From BS750m-G4 sp964472195 (lineage in GTDB: Bacteria; Bacteroidota; Ignavibacteria; Tepidaquicellales; Tepidaquicellaceae): a stretch of DNA of 51,850 nucleotides. This document shows, one piece after another, positions 26,201 through 33,769 of the stretch. The position numbers and the translations under genes are program-made. The notes beneath the pieces are model-generated. The model made no database searches. It saw only the letters and a list, made by a program, of their open reading frames with translations, and was not told where the DNA came from. Where the stretch lies: contig CAYYJH010000008.1 in assembly GCA_964472195.1 (NCBI GenBank), forward strand, positions 1 through 51,850. The letters are read 5' to 3'. The stretch's first letter is position 1. Each line of letters opens with the position of its first letter.

Positions 26201-27577
26201 TTCTCCGTTTACATAAATTACCCCTGCAAACTTATTTTTAAAAATAGGTTTTATAAAACCCATCATTTTTTTTAGTTCAACATCTCTACCAACAATTGCC
26301 CCATTGTAAAGATCAGTAAATTTTTCTTCTTGCTCATCTATTAATCTGTAAGGTGTTATTTTATCTTTATAACCTTTGAAAACTTGACCTGGCATTTTTT
26401 CAAAATTATAATCATCTTTAAGATTTTGATAGATTTTCTCATCTGTCCAAACTTCACCCATGTTTGCGTTCATCATGAAGCGAGCGGCTAAATTTACCTT
26501 ACTTCCTAACATTGAATATTGACTGCGTTCATCTCCCCCTATGATTCCAGCATATACTTTCCCCAAAGTCATTCCGATTCGGTATTTTAATTGATTCAAA
26601 AGTGGAACATCTAACATTTTTTGTTTTGTTGTTGAAATAAAGTTTAAAGCTCTAGTTAAGTTGTCTTCATAAGAAATGGGAGCTCCAAAAAAACACGGGA
26701 TGACTCCGCCTTTATCTCCAAAGTCAAAATTTTCTATGTACCCGGAGTAATAGCTTATGTTATCGATAAGTATTGTATAAAACTTATTTAGTTCATTGTT
26801 ATCTGTTATACCTTCAAAAGAAATAAAAACCGACACCACAGTTCTAAACTCTCCCGGCTCTTTAACCTTGAAAACTTCTTCAGAGAAAAACTTCTTTGAA
26901 AAAATTTCTTTAGTAAATCCCGAATGGCTTATACTGGTTTTGGATTTTGAAAGTTTTGTATTGGTAATGTTAGCACTTTGAAGTTTGAAGAAGTTGTCTT
27001 CAATTTGTTTTAACTTTGTATCCTCTGGTTCTAAATGTTGTTTAATGCTTTCATCGATAATTATCTCATTTATACTTCCCGCATTTTCAGATCTTGCACA
27101 ATTATTTATCGCGTCACCCTTAAAGTAAAAAGATTTGTCTTTGCTTCCAACAATTGCCCATTTAACAATACCCGTTGATAATCCAATAGTAACTCCGAAC
27201 TCGAAATTTCCAAACTTAGTTTTCTGTATCGGGTTTTCTTTAAACCTTTGCAAAATCTTTTCTGCACAATGAATAATATTTTGTGCCTGGTTTGAATGTG
27301 TTTGATATTGAATTACTGGGAACACGGAAGTGAATGCATCTCCGGCAAAAGTTGAGATGAAACCACTATGTTGGTAAACAAGATTCACAGTTGATTTGAA
27401 AATACTCTTTAAAATGTCTGATAATATCTCTGCACCCTCATTGCTACCCCGCATTAGATTCTCTGTCAAGCTTGTAAATCCTGATATATCTATGAACATA
27501 GTAAAAGCAGCCATCTCTCCTTTCAGTATGTTGTTCTTGTAATTATGTAATATGAAACCGGGTACTAAATTATGCAT
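23273..27577 (-). CDS. Soluble-adenylyl-cyclase-like protein: two class III cyclase domains, AAA NTPase, TPR array
   Basis: 1434 residues, cytoplasmic, with the domain order of mammalian soluble adenylyl cyclase. C1 (about 20-180) has both metal aspartates, D30 in FIDISGF and D80 in FAGDAF. C2 (about 243-410) lacks the first aspartate (S253 in FISFEGI). It keeps GDKGG (K289), SQYSMLG (S356 at the adenine-contact position) and VNLAARFMM (N362, R366), so one complete active site could form at the C1-C2 interface. An AAA-type NTPase follows with P-loop GEIGIGKT (458-465) and Walker B VIIEIEDAQWLD. About ten 40-residue TPRs occupy roughly 940-1340. Predicted to make cAMP; regulation by bicarbonate or calcium is only an analogy. 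Confidence 0.85.
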   Translation of the reverse strand: MHNLVPGFILHNYKNNILKGEMAAFTMFIDISGFTSLTENLMRGSNEGAEILSDILKSIFKSTVNLVYQHSGFISTFAGDAFTSVFPVIQYQTHSNQAQNIIHCAEKILQRFKENPIQKTKFGNFEFGVTIGLSTGIVKWAIVGSKDKSFYFKGDAINNCARSENAGSINEIIIDESIKQHLEPEDTKLKQIEDNFFKLQSANITNTKLSKSKTSISHSGFTKEIFSKKFFSEEVFKVKEPGEFRTVVSVFISFEGITDNNELNKFYTILIDNISYYSGYIENFDFGDKGGVIPCFFGAPISYEDNLTRALNFISTTKQKMLDVPLLNQLKYRIGMTLGKVYAGIIGGDERSQYSMLGSKVNLAARFMMNANMGEVWTDEKIYQNLKDDYNFEKMPGQVFKGYKDKITPYRLIDEQEEKFTDLYNGAIVGRDVELKKMMGFIKPIFKNKFAGVIYVNGEIGIGKTRLINEFRNKLEKAHNIHWLYCSNEEIIRQPLNPFKYLLTNYFKQSFNNSIEENKNTFNREIDLLISTLQKNLQTDKNSNEDTIHISTELERTRSILGAMVDLHWEDSLYEQLDPQLRFENTLFAFYNLIIAECLLQPVIIEIEDAQWLDNDSKELLNVLARNVNELPLTIVISSRYLDDGSKFSLNLDSSIPHYDIELEYLSLEGTKSLTKQLLGNRIDKSSAVFLKEKTNGNPFFIEQLILDFKEREYWKKRNEGYTIEIADAHVKDGMRTPFSLTTEETIPSTINNVLLSRFDRLTSEIKEVVQTASVLGKEFEIQVIAQMLKDVDDLMNKVKAAEKKQIWAVIEEIKCVYKHTLLRDVVYNMQMRARLREFHLLAASSIMKLFHDNFTLNNLEQYCYHLGVGHNIINENNLITLTKEQLQNNKDAVIEYLNLQKELADKYKKNYNNEEAIEKCEQVIIIAEMLGDIRIETEYMLIKGSVLQLTGKFDESKNIFAAALKKAENDNDLSNIGKSYSALGRVHEDKGNYELAISYHEKAIHLFEKTQDKTGFASSIGSMGDIYYEKGDYNKAMNFYNKQLLINKEAGNKKGIHIAVESMGDVLKEQGNFNQALKYLDKSLKILEEFDDKVGISMTIGNMGNVYNDKGDHANALKCYEKQLLISESLGHKEGVSAALGNLGNIYIEKNDFKQALKYLERSLKILEELGNKAGITMVVGNIGNLYVNKGKIEKAMIYYKKQLKICKELGHKRGISIALGNIGIVYAESGCYELALESFYKSLKILEELGSKRIISINLGNIGNVYKELGDYDKAIKYYDESVIICNEMDSSYNLIHILIEKAEVLFLQKKYREANKLISEVIKKSDDEGRNDDIFYANLLLHKTEYFFKSKEKSIEQLQKLFNTANDEKDIADLHYELYQLLSINESPTIYKNQLDEHRKESLKIYRKIYRSTKALKYKKRIEELAPNKVG
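23804..24523 (-). repeat. Six 120-bp TPR units forming three 240-bp double units
   Basis: Within the cyclase-like gene, residues 1019-1258 are six TPRs of exactly 40 residues. Odd units carry A-x-x-Y-x-KQL-x-I (NKQLLINKE, EKQLLISES, KKQLKICKE). Even units carry KSLKILEE or RSLKILEE. The repeat is therefore of period 80 residues (240 bp), which suggests expansion by duplication of a two-TPR block. Confidence 0.8.
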
Positions 27578-27703
27578 AAATTGAATTTATTAATTATACA
27601 TGTAAAAGTTAATTATATAATATTGAAACAAATTCTAATCCTTTCATAACGTTTCAAGAATTGTTATTTTATAATAATCTTTTAATTAACCATGTAATTG
27701 ACT

Positions 27704-30301
27704 ATGAAAAACAATAATATAATAAAATTAATAATAGTGCTTGCATTAATCCACACTATCCCTGGAATCTTTTTTTTTAAAGACGGGAGTGTAAAAAACG
27801 AAATACCTTTAAAGACATCCGGAGCTATGGAAGCTCTTGATCTTTGGGCAAATCAGCGAGCATACCCCAATAAAATTATTCCCGACATAGGTTATTATGA
27901 CGCATACGTTTACTCAAAAAATAATCTGATAAGCAGCTTTGATAATTTTGATACAACACATTGGTATCAAATAGGACCTCACAACATAGGCGGTAGGACA
28001 ATTTCATTAGCTATAAATTCTTTAAACCCTAACACTATCTATGCAGGTTCTGCCAGCGGAGGATTATGGAGAAGTTATACGGGTGGCGTTGGAACGAGTG
28101 CCTGGAAATATATAGCTACGGGTTATCCGGTTCTCGGTGTTGGAACAATTGCAATATCACCAACGGATACGAACACAATATATATTGGAACGGGTGAGGT
28201 GTACGGCTATCAAAAATCCTTTGGTGGCATAACAGTCCGAACTACACGGGGGAGTTATGGTATCGGGATTTTAAAAACCACTAACAGTGGTTTAAATTGG
28301 AGTAAAAGTCTTGATTGGTCGTATAACCAGAGAAGAGGCGTACAGGTTGTAAGAATTAATCCATTAAACCCGAACACAGTTTGGGCAGGAACAACGGAGG
28401 GAACATACAGGTCTTTTAATGCCGGGGTAAACTGGACAAAGGTACATTCTACAATAATGGTAACAGACCTTATTGTTAATCCTTCCGATACTGGCATGGT
28501 TCTTATCGCATGTGGAAATCTTGGCAGTACAGGTAATGGATTTTACAAAACAATCAACAGCGGAAACAATTGGATAAAACTTATAAATGGACTTCCTTCT
28601 TCATACGGTGGTAAAGCATTGTTCTGTGTATATCGGACATCCCCAAATGTTATTTATGCGAGTATAGGAAATGGAAGCTTCTCAGGAGCAGGCACATGGC
28701 TTGTTAAAACTGTAAACAATGGTGATACCTGGACAACTGTCTCCACTCAAGACTATGCAACCTACCAGGGATGGTTCGCACATTTCGTAGTAGTTCATCC
28801 GGTAGAATCCACTAAAGTATTAACTGCGGGTGTCGATGTATGGAAGTCAAATACTGGTGGGACCAATCTTGTAAAAAAATCCAGCTGGAGTGCCTGGTAC
28901 TTTGGAAGAGTACCGATTGGAGGACCTGAAGGGCCTCCTAACTATTCACATGCAGACCACCATGCATTTGCAATTCATCCAACTAATCCAAACATTGTAT
29001 ACTTTGGAAATGATGGCGGTGTATTCAGGACGACTAATTTTGGTGAAACCTTTGAAGGGTTGAATGGTGGCTACCAGACTACTCAATTTTATCAGAAGTT
29101 TTCATCGGGCACTGTAGATTCTGTTCTTTCCATCGGTGGTATGCAGGATAATGCAACTGCAATTTATGATGGTGATCTTGCTTGGATCAGGGTATTAGGA
29201 GGTGATGGGAGTTGTACAGCAATAAACACTTCTAACAATAATGTTCTGTACGGTTCTTCACAATATTTAAATATTCGAAGATCAACAAACGGTGGAATTA
29301 ATTTTTCATATATCCCTGTTCCGTCAGGAGGAACTGAAGGATTTATTGCGCCTTTTATATTGGGCATTAGTAATCCAAATATGATGTATGCTGGAAGCAG
29401 CAGGGTACATAAATCGACAAACGGTGGAACTTCATGGATAACAACAAACAACGGGAATGATCTGGATGGTAACCCAATACTAACTTTTGCTATTTCGAGT
29501 ATAAATTCGGATAAAGTGTTTGCTTCAACAGCTCCTGTGAATTCCAGGGCAAGAATATTTAGAACTACAAATGCAGGTAGTAATTGGGATAATGTAACAT
29601 CATCATTACCCGATAGGTATCCGATTGATATTGCAGTTGATCCAACAAATGATGAAGTGGTATATGTTGTGTTCTCCGGATTCGGTTCTTCACATATTTA
29701 TAAATCAACTAACTCAGGAAATATCTGGACAGACATAGGTCAGTCTTTGCCGGATGTACCAACCTCTTCCGTTATTGTAGATCCTTTAAGTCCCAATCAT
29801 ATTTATTTAGGAAATGATATAGGGGTTTATGTTTCAACCAACGGTGGCACAAACTGGTCTGAATTTCAAAATGGGATGACGGATGCAGCAATAATAATGG
29901 ATCTAAGCATTTCACCAAACAACAGAAAACTAAGAGCAGCGACACACGGTAAGGGTGTTTTTGAAAAAGATTTGCTTAGCCCTACGGTTGGAATATCGAC
30001 TAACATTAAAATCATTGAGGATTATAAACTAGGACAGAATTTTCCTAACCCCTTTAATCCTGTTACTCACATAAATTATCAACTTCCCCGAAGAAGTTAT
30101 GTTAGTATAAGTGTATTTGATGTTTCAGGTAGAGAGGTCAAAACATTGCTAAAGGAGAGTCAAACTCCGGGTAGTTATGTGATAAGTTTTGATGCATCAG
30201 AATTTTCATCCGGAATTTATTTTTATCGTATGTCGATTTATTCGGATAAACTTAAAACAGAAAAATTCGTAGACACAAAGAAAATGATTTTAATTAAGTA
30301 A
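27704..30301 (+). CDS. Secreted BNR/sortilin-like repeat protein with T9SS sorting domain
   Basis: 865 residues from ATG 27704 (a TTG at 27698 is less likely). A signal peptide (IIKLIIVLALIHTIPGIFF) is followed by beta-propeller repeats of the BNR/VPS10 type, seen as recurring TTNSGLNWSKS, TINSGNNWIKL, STNGGTSWITT, TTNAGSNWDNV, STNSGNIWTDI and STNGGTNWSEF. The C-terminal 90 residues are a type A T9SS sorting domain: LGQNFPNPFNPVTHINYQLP, VFDVSGREVKTL and FSSGIYFYRM. It should be exported through the outer membrane by type IX secretion and be surface-attached or released. The ligand or substrate is unknown. Confidence 0.88.
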   Translation: MKNNNIIKLIIVLALIHTIPGIFFFKDGSVKNEIPLKTSGAMEALDLWANQRAYPNKIIPDIGYYDAYVYSKNNLISSFDNFDTTHWYQIGPHNIGGRTISLAINSLNPNTIYAGSASGGLWRSYTGGVGTSAWKYIATGYPVLGVGTIAISPTDTNTIYIGTGEVYGYQKSFGGITVRTTRGSYGIGILKTTNSGLNWSKSLDWSYNQRRGVQVVRINPLNPNTVWAGTTEGTYRSFNAGVNWTKVHSTIMVTDLIVNPSDTGMVLIACGNLGSTGNGFYKTINSGNNWIKLINGLPSSYGGKALFCVYRTSPNVIYASIGNGSFSGAGTWLVKTVNNGDTWTTVSTQDYATYQGWFAHFVVVHPVESTKVLTAGVDVWKSNTGGTNLVKKSSWSAWYFGRVPIGGPEGPPNYSHADHHAFAIHPTNPNIVYFGNDGGVFRTTNFGETFEGLNGGYQTTQFYQKFSSGTVDSVLSIGGMQDNATAIYDGDLAWIRVLGGDGSCTAINTSNNNVLYGSSQYLNIRRSTNGGINFSYIPVPSGGTEGFIAPFILGISNPNMMYAGSSRVHKSTNGGTSWITTNNGNDLDGNPILTFAISSINSDKVFASTAPVNSRARIFRTTNAGSNWDNVTSSLPDRYPIDIAVDPTNDEVVYVVFSGFGSSHIYKSTNSGNIWTDIGQSLPDVPTSSVIVDPLSPNHIYLGNDIGVYVSTNGGTNWSEFQNGMTDAAIIMDLSISPNNRKLRAATHGKGVFEKDLLSPTVGISTNIKIIEDYKLGQNFPNPFNPVTHINYQLPRRSYVSISVFDVSGREVKTLLKESQTPGSYVISFDASEFSSGIYFYRMSIYSDKLKTEKFVDTKKMILIK

Positions 30302-30359
30302 ATTTGTTTATCAATTCTATAAAATTTAATAAGTTCACTTTTAAAATAACAGCACGACA

Positions 30360-31190
30360 ATGAAGAAATCATTATTCAAAATATATATTAATAAAATGAA
30401 AGCTGTAACACTAGCGTTATGGATATTTATTGTTTTCACAAACTATTCTTTAGCTCAGATAGATACCGAAAATCAAGACACGATTACTACAGAAAGCGGG
30501 TTGAAATATATAGTAATTAAGAAAGGTTCTGGTGATAAAGCAATTTCAGGTAAAGCAGTTGAAGTACACTATACCGGTATGCTGACAAACGGGAAGGTTT
30601 TCGATTCATCTATTGAGAGAGGAGAGCCAATTGAATTTATTTTAGGTGAAGGTCAGGTTATTAAAGGCTGGGATGAAGGAATTGCCTTAATGAATGTCGG
30701 TGATAGAATGAGATTAATAATTCCTCCTGATCTTGGTTATGGAGAAAAAGGTGCTGGTGATGTAATTCAACCAAACGCAACTCTGATATTCGATGTAGAG
30801 CTGATTAGTGTATCGGATCCAAAGATGTCTATAGCAGATGTTTTAATGGGATTAATTCTTGATGGTAAGTTTGATGAAGTCAAAACTAAATATAGAAAAT
30901 TGAAAGAAACCAAACCAGAGGAATATAATTTTAAAGAAAGCCAATTAAACATTCTTGGGTACGATCTTTTAAAGATGGAAAAAGTTGTTGAAGCTATTGA
31001 AATATTTAAATTAAATGTCGAATCATATCCTGAATCATTTAATGTGTATGATAGTCTTGGTGAAGCATTCATGATAAATGGTGACAAAGAGCTTGCAATC
31101 GAAAATTATGAAAAATCTTTGGAGATCAACCCGAACAATGAAAATGGTTTAAAGATGCTTGAAAAACTAAAAGAGAATAAGAATAATTAA
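30360..31190 (+). CDS. Secreted FKBP-type peptidyl-prolyl isomerase with TPR tail
   Basis: 276 residues. An N-terminal signal (KAVTLALWIFIVFTNYSLAQ) is followed by an FKBP domain at about 40-150: VEVHYTGMLTNGKVFDSSIERGEPIEF, VIKGWDEGIALMNVGDRMRLIIPPDLGYGEKGAG and LIFDVELI, with the active-site aromatic and Asp residues in place. The last 100 residues contain two TPR-like helical pairs, ending DKELAIENYEKSLEINPNNENG. It assists folding of exported proteins in the periplasm; the TPR tail may bind client or partner proteins. It lies 58 bp after the T9SS protein gene. Confidence 0.9.
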   Translation: MKKSLFKIYINKMKAVTLALWIFIVFTNYSLAQIDTENQDTITTESGLKYIVIKKGSGDKAISGKAVEVHYTGMLTNGKVFDSSIERGEPIEFILGEGQVIKGWDEGIALMNVGDRMRLIIPPDLGYGEKGAGDVIQPNATLIFDVELISVSDPKMSIADVLMGLILDGKFDEVKTKYRKLKETKPEEYNFKESQLNILGYDLLKMEKVVEAIEIFKLNVESYPESFNVYDSLGEAFMINGDKELAIENYEKSLEINPNNENGLKMLEKLKENKNN

Positions 31191-31276
31191 TCTGTAGAAT
31201 ACTTTTTTGAATTTTACAGTTAAACTATATATATCAAATTATTTTTAAATATATGAACTAAAAATTATATGAGCAT

Positions 31277-33082
31277 ATGAAAAACAAAACAAAAGCTTTA
31301 ACATTTCTACTGATTATTTTTCTGCTTCCATTAAAAATATCATACTCACAATTTGGTCAGGAAGATATCGTAATCACAACAGTTTTAAAAGAAAAATTTT
31401 ATGACAAAGAAGGTAATCCACTCACTGGAAAAGGTATAGTTGTTGGAGATGTTGATTCAGGAATAGATGTGTTTCACCCAATGTTCTTCTTTGCCGATGG
31501 TGGAGACTACGATTGGATTGATACAGATGGTAATGGTGTTTTTAAACCAGGGAAGGATGCTGTTGATTTTAACAAAGATGGAAAGGCGAACGATTTTGAA
31601 ATACTTAGGTATATCGAGATGACAGATAACACTTTTGGTATGCTTGAGACTGATCCGAATAAGTATAACCCGGATATGGATTTTCTCTACATCGATAAAA
31701 ATAATAACATGAAAAGAGATTATGGCTTGAGAGATGGCTTTAAAGAAAGTGATCCAACTTATGGTGAACAGTTTTTCATATCTATTGATGAGAACAAGAA
31801 CAATAAACTTGATGTCGGAGAAAAACTTGTTGCATTAAAAACATCGAAGGTAAAAGCAGTTAGAGAAAAAAATGGTAACATAAGACGTAGAGGTATAGAC
31901 TTGATCGAAACAGAAGAGGACAGTATTGGTCACGGAACAGGTGTTGCGGGATTAATTTTAGGAGGGCATTATGGTGTCCAAAAGATTCACGGTATTGCAC
32001 CCGATGCTGAAATCGTTATGGCAAATATCAAGTATGACTATACGCCAAGGTTTGTTAAAAACTTCCCCGATCTTGTTAATTTTGTAAAGGGGGAGAAAGT
32101 GAACATAATGTTGTTCGAAGACGGTGAATGGGCATGGGAATTTCTTGATGGCTCTACAGAAGAAGAAGAGATCACAAATCAAATGGCAAGGGATGGAATT
32201 ACAATTATTGGCGGAGGCGGTAATTTAGCTTCAGGAACTATGCATATGAAAGATACGATAGATAATGGTGAAGAAGTAACTTATTCGATTTCCTGTCCAC
32301 GGAACTCACAAGGAAAATTTAACGATGGTGTATTCATTTCTTTCTTATGGAGAAACCCAGATAGCAAATTATCTTTTAAAGTTACTACACCAGACAAAAA
32401 AGAATCGACTGAATTAACCGATGGTTCAGGCTTCATTGGGGTGGGCAATTATAATGTGTTTTACTCAAGAGATGTATCTTCAAAAGGAACAGTTATGTTC
32501 AGGCTTGGGTTTTCCGAGAAAGATTCCGGAACTGTTAAGGGGAAATGGAAAATTAATGTTAAACCTTCTGAACAAACTATAATTGATGGTTACGTTGTTG
32601 ATGTGTCACAATCATGGAGTGGGACATCCCACTGGACATCTCATGTTACAGATGAAACCACTGTAACCTTCCCATCAACAGCCGATAGTTGTATTGCAGT
32701 CGGTGCCTATGTTGTAAACTTTGGTTTCTTTATGGGTGATAAGATCGGAGGTCTTGCAGACTACAGCGGACGCGGTTATAATGTTAATGGAAAGATGGGG
32801 ATTGATATTACAGCACCGGGACACTCAACATTCACAACCTCAACAGATAATGCGTACATGATATTCAGCGGGACAAGTTCAGCTGCTCCGCATGTTGTTG
32901 GAGCAGCGGCATTGCTTTTGCAATTCGAACCGAGTTTATCGCATTCACAAGTGAGACAACTAATAAATAAATCAGCATTGAGTGACAACTTAACGGGAAC
33001 CGTCCCAAACACTAATTGGGGGTATGGTAAGTTAAACATCGAAGGTGCTATCAAACTTTTAATGCAAAACACTTCTAAATAA
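31277..33082 (+). CDS. Secreted subtilisin-like (S8) serine protease with acidic loop insertion
   Basis: 601 residues with a Sec signal (ALTFLLIIFLLPLKISYSQ). The triad is visible: D60 in GDVDSGID, H219 in GHGTGVAG and S534 in SGTSSAAPH. Between the Asp and His lie about 150 residues holding four Asp/Asn-rich loops (DTDGNGVFKPGKD, DFNKDGKANDFE, IDKNNNMKRD and IDENKNNKLDVGE) that resemble EF-hand or dockerin calcium sites. About 300 residues separate His and Ser and include a beta-rich insert (about 335-435). There is no T9SS domain, and the protein ends soon after the catalytic serine. Probably periplasmic or secreted and calcium-stabilised. Confidence 0.88.
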   Translation: MKNKTKALTFLLIIFLLPLKISYSQFGQEDIVITTVLKEKFYDKEGNPLTGKGIVVGDVDSGIDVFHPMFFFADGGDYDWIDTDGNGVFKPGKDAVDFNKDGKANDFEILRYIEMTDNTFGMLETDPNKYNPDMDFLYIDKNNNMKRDYGLRDGFKESDPTYGEQFFISIDENKNNKLDVGEKLVALKTSKVKAVREKNGNIRRRGIDLIETEEDSIGHGTGVAGLILGGHYGVQKIHGIAPDAEIVMANIKYDYTPRFVKNFPDLVNFVKGEKVNIMLFEDGEWAWEFLDGSTEEEEITNQMARDGITIIGGGGNLASGTMHMKDTIDNGEEVTYSISCPRNSQGKFNDGVFISFLWRNPDSKLSFKVTTPDKKESTELTDGSGFIGVGNYNVFYSRDVSSKGTVMFRLGFSEKDSGTVKGKWKINVKPSEQTIIDGYVVDVSQSWSGTSHWTSHVTDETTVTFPSTADSCIAVGAYVVNFGFFMGDKIGGLADYSGRGYNVNGKMGIDITAPGHSTFTTSTDNAYMIFSGTSSAAPHVVGAAALLLQFEPSLSHSQVRQLINKSALSDNLTGTVPNTNWGYGKLNIEGAIKLLMQNTSK

Positions 33083-33119
33083 TTAGAAAGGGTGTTCAAA
33101 AAGTTTTTTTTAAAAAAAA

Positions 33120-33150
33120 TTGAATTAATAGATTTAAATGATTATTTTTA
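33120..33150 (+). promoter_or_regulatory. Promoter of the small basic protein gene
   Basis: TTG (33120-33122), a 20-base spacer and TATTTTTA (33143-33150), one base from TAnnTTTG, placed 35 bp before the ATG at 33186. Confidence 0.45.
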
Positions 33151-33185
33151 TGTAGCTTTTTTTTAAAAAACTAAAAGGAGAAAAA

Positions 33186-33374
<189 letters not shown>

Positions 33375-33405
33375 AAGATTTAAACTTGGCTTTAAATTTT
33401 TAATG

Positions 33406-33446
33406 AATGGCAGTGTTTCGAAAGAACACTGCCATTTTTTATTTTT
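33406..33446 (+). terminator. Strong Rho-independent terminator
   Basis: AATGGCAGTGTT (33406-33417), loop TCGAAAG, AACACTGCCATT (33425-33436): twelve perfect pairs followed by a T-rich tail. It ends the small basic protein transcript. Confidence 0.9.
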
Positions 33447-33472
33447 GAAGTATTTTGTCAGAAACAAATTAT

Positions 33473-33503
33473 TTGAAAGTTAAAGTTATTATTTTTATAT
33501 TGG
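33473..33503 (+). promoter_or_regulatory. Promoter of the leader-ABC exporter unit
   Basis: TTG (33473-33475), a 20-base spacer and TATATTGG (33496-33503), one base from TAnnTTTG. The spacing equals that of other promoters in this window. A start near 33510 would give a 50-base leader before the 43-codon ORF. Confidence 0.4.
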
Positions 33504-33559
33504 CATACTTTTAAACCGAAAGATTACATAAACAAAATAGATAAGGTGAAAAAATTCTA

Positions 33560-33691
33560 ATGCGAATAGAAAACGGAAAAAATATCATTAACTGTGTTAT
33601 GTTATGGTTTACACAGCATAGTGGGGATACTGGGTGTAATCCGTGGTTTAAAAGAAATTTTCTTAAAACCAAAGTAGAGTTGAAGAGATAA
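33560..33691 (+). CDS. Putative 43-residue regulatory leader peptide
   Basis: ATG 33560 to TAA 33691, with AAGGTGA (33543-33549) as a ribosome binding site. The peptide contains WFTQHSGDTGCNPWF at residues 16-30 and a basic C-terminal tail. It has no signal peptide or membrane segment. Its coding bases also form the regulatory RNA: GGTTTACAC (33606-33614) can pair with GTGTAATCC (33634-33642), and ATCCGTGGTTT (33639-33649) can pair with the left arm of the terminator at 33718. The ORF is followed by that terminator and then, 14 bp after its U-tract, by the ABC exporter gene. This arrangement is like the leader BmrB before bmrCD of Bacillus subtilis. The alternative is an unrelated small gene with its own terminator. 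Confidence 0.6.
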   Translation: MRIENGKNIINCVMLWFTQHSGDTGCNPWFKRNFLKTKVELKR

Positions 33692-33755
33692 AATTTAAAT
33701 AAAGAAAAAATTTTTTTAAAACCGCGGATATCAAAAGTATTCGCGGTTTTTTTTT
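33606..33755 (+). promoter_or_regulatory. Transcription attenuator with mutually exclusive hairpins
   Basis: Four segments are visible. Segment 1 (33606-33614) pairs with segment 2a (33634-33642), eight of nine bases. Segment 2b (33639-33649) pairs with 33719-33729, eleven bases with one G-U, which is the antiterminator. Segment 3 (33718-33730) pairs with segment 4 (33738-33750), thirteen bases with one G-U, which is the terminator, within a run of nine Ts. A ribosome stalled on segment 1 would free segment 2 and allow read-through; complete translation or none would allow termination. No room exists for a separate promoter between terminator and ATG 33770. Confidence 0.6.
33718..33755 (+). 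terminator. Terminator arm of the attenuator
   Basis: AAAACCGCGGATA (33718-33730), loop TCAAAAG, TATTCGCGGTTTT (33738-33750), then TTTTT. A 13-pair stem with a single G-U and a GC-rich centre, among the strongest terminators in the window, yet only 14 bases before the next start codon. Confidence 0.9.
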
Positions 33756-33769
33756 GACTGTTATAAATT

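Noticed and set aside
9072..33110. Shared string ttcaaaaagtttt near 9072 and 33097
   Set aside because: Short and composed almost only of A and T; similarity does not extend, so chance is likely.
33560..33691. Amino-acid starvation attenuator (Trp or His type)
   Set aside because: The leader has only two Trp and one His codon, not a run, and the downstream genes are not biosynthetic, so a stalling or drug-responsive leader is the better reading.
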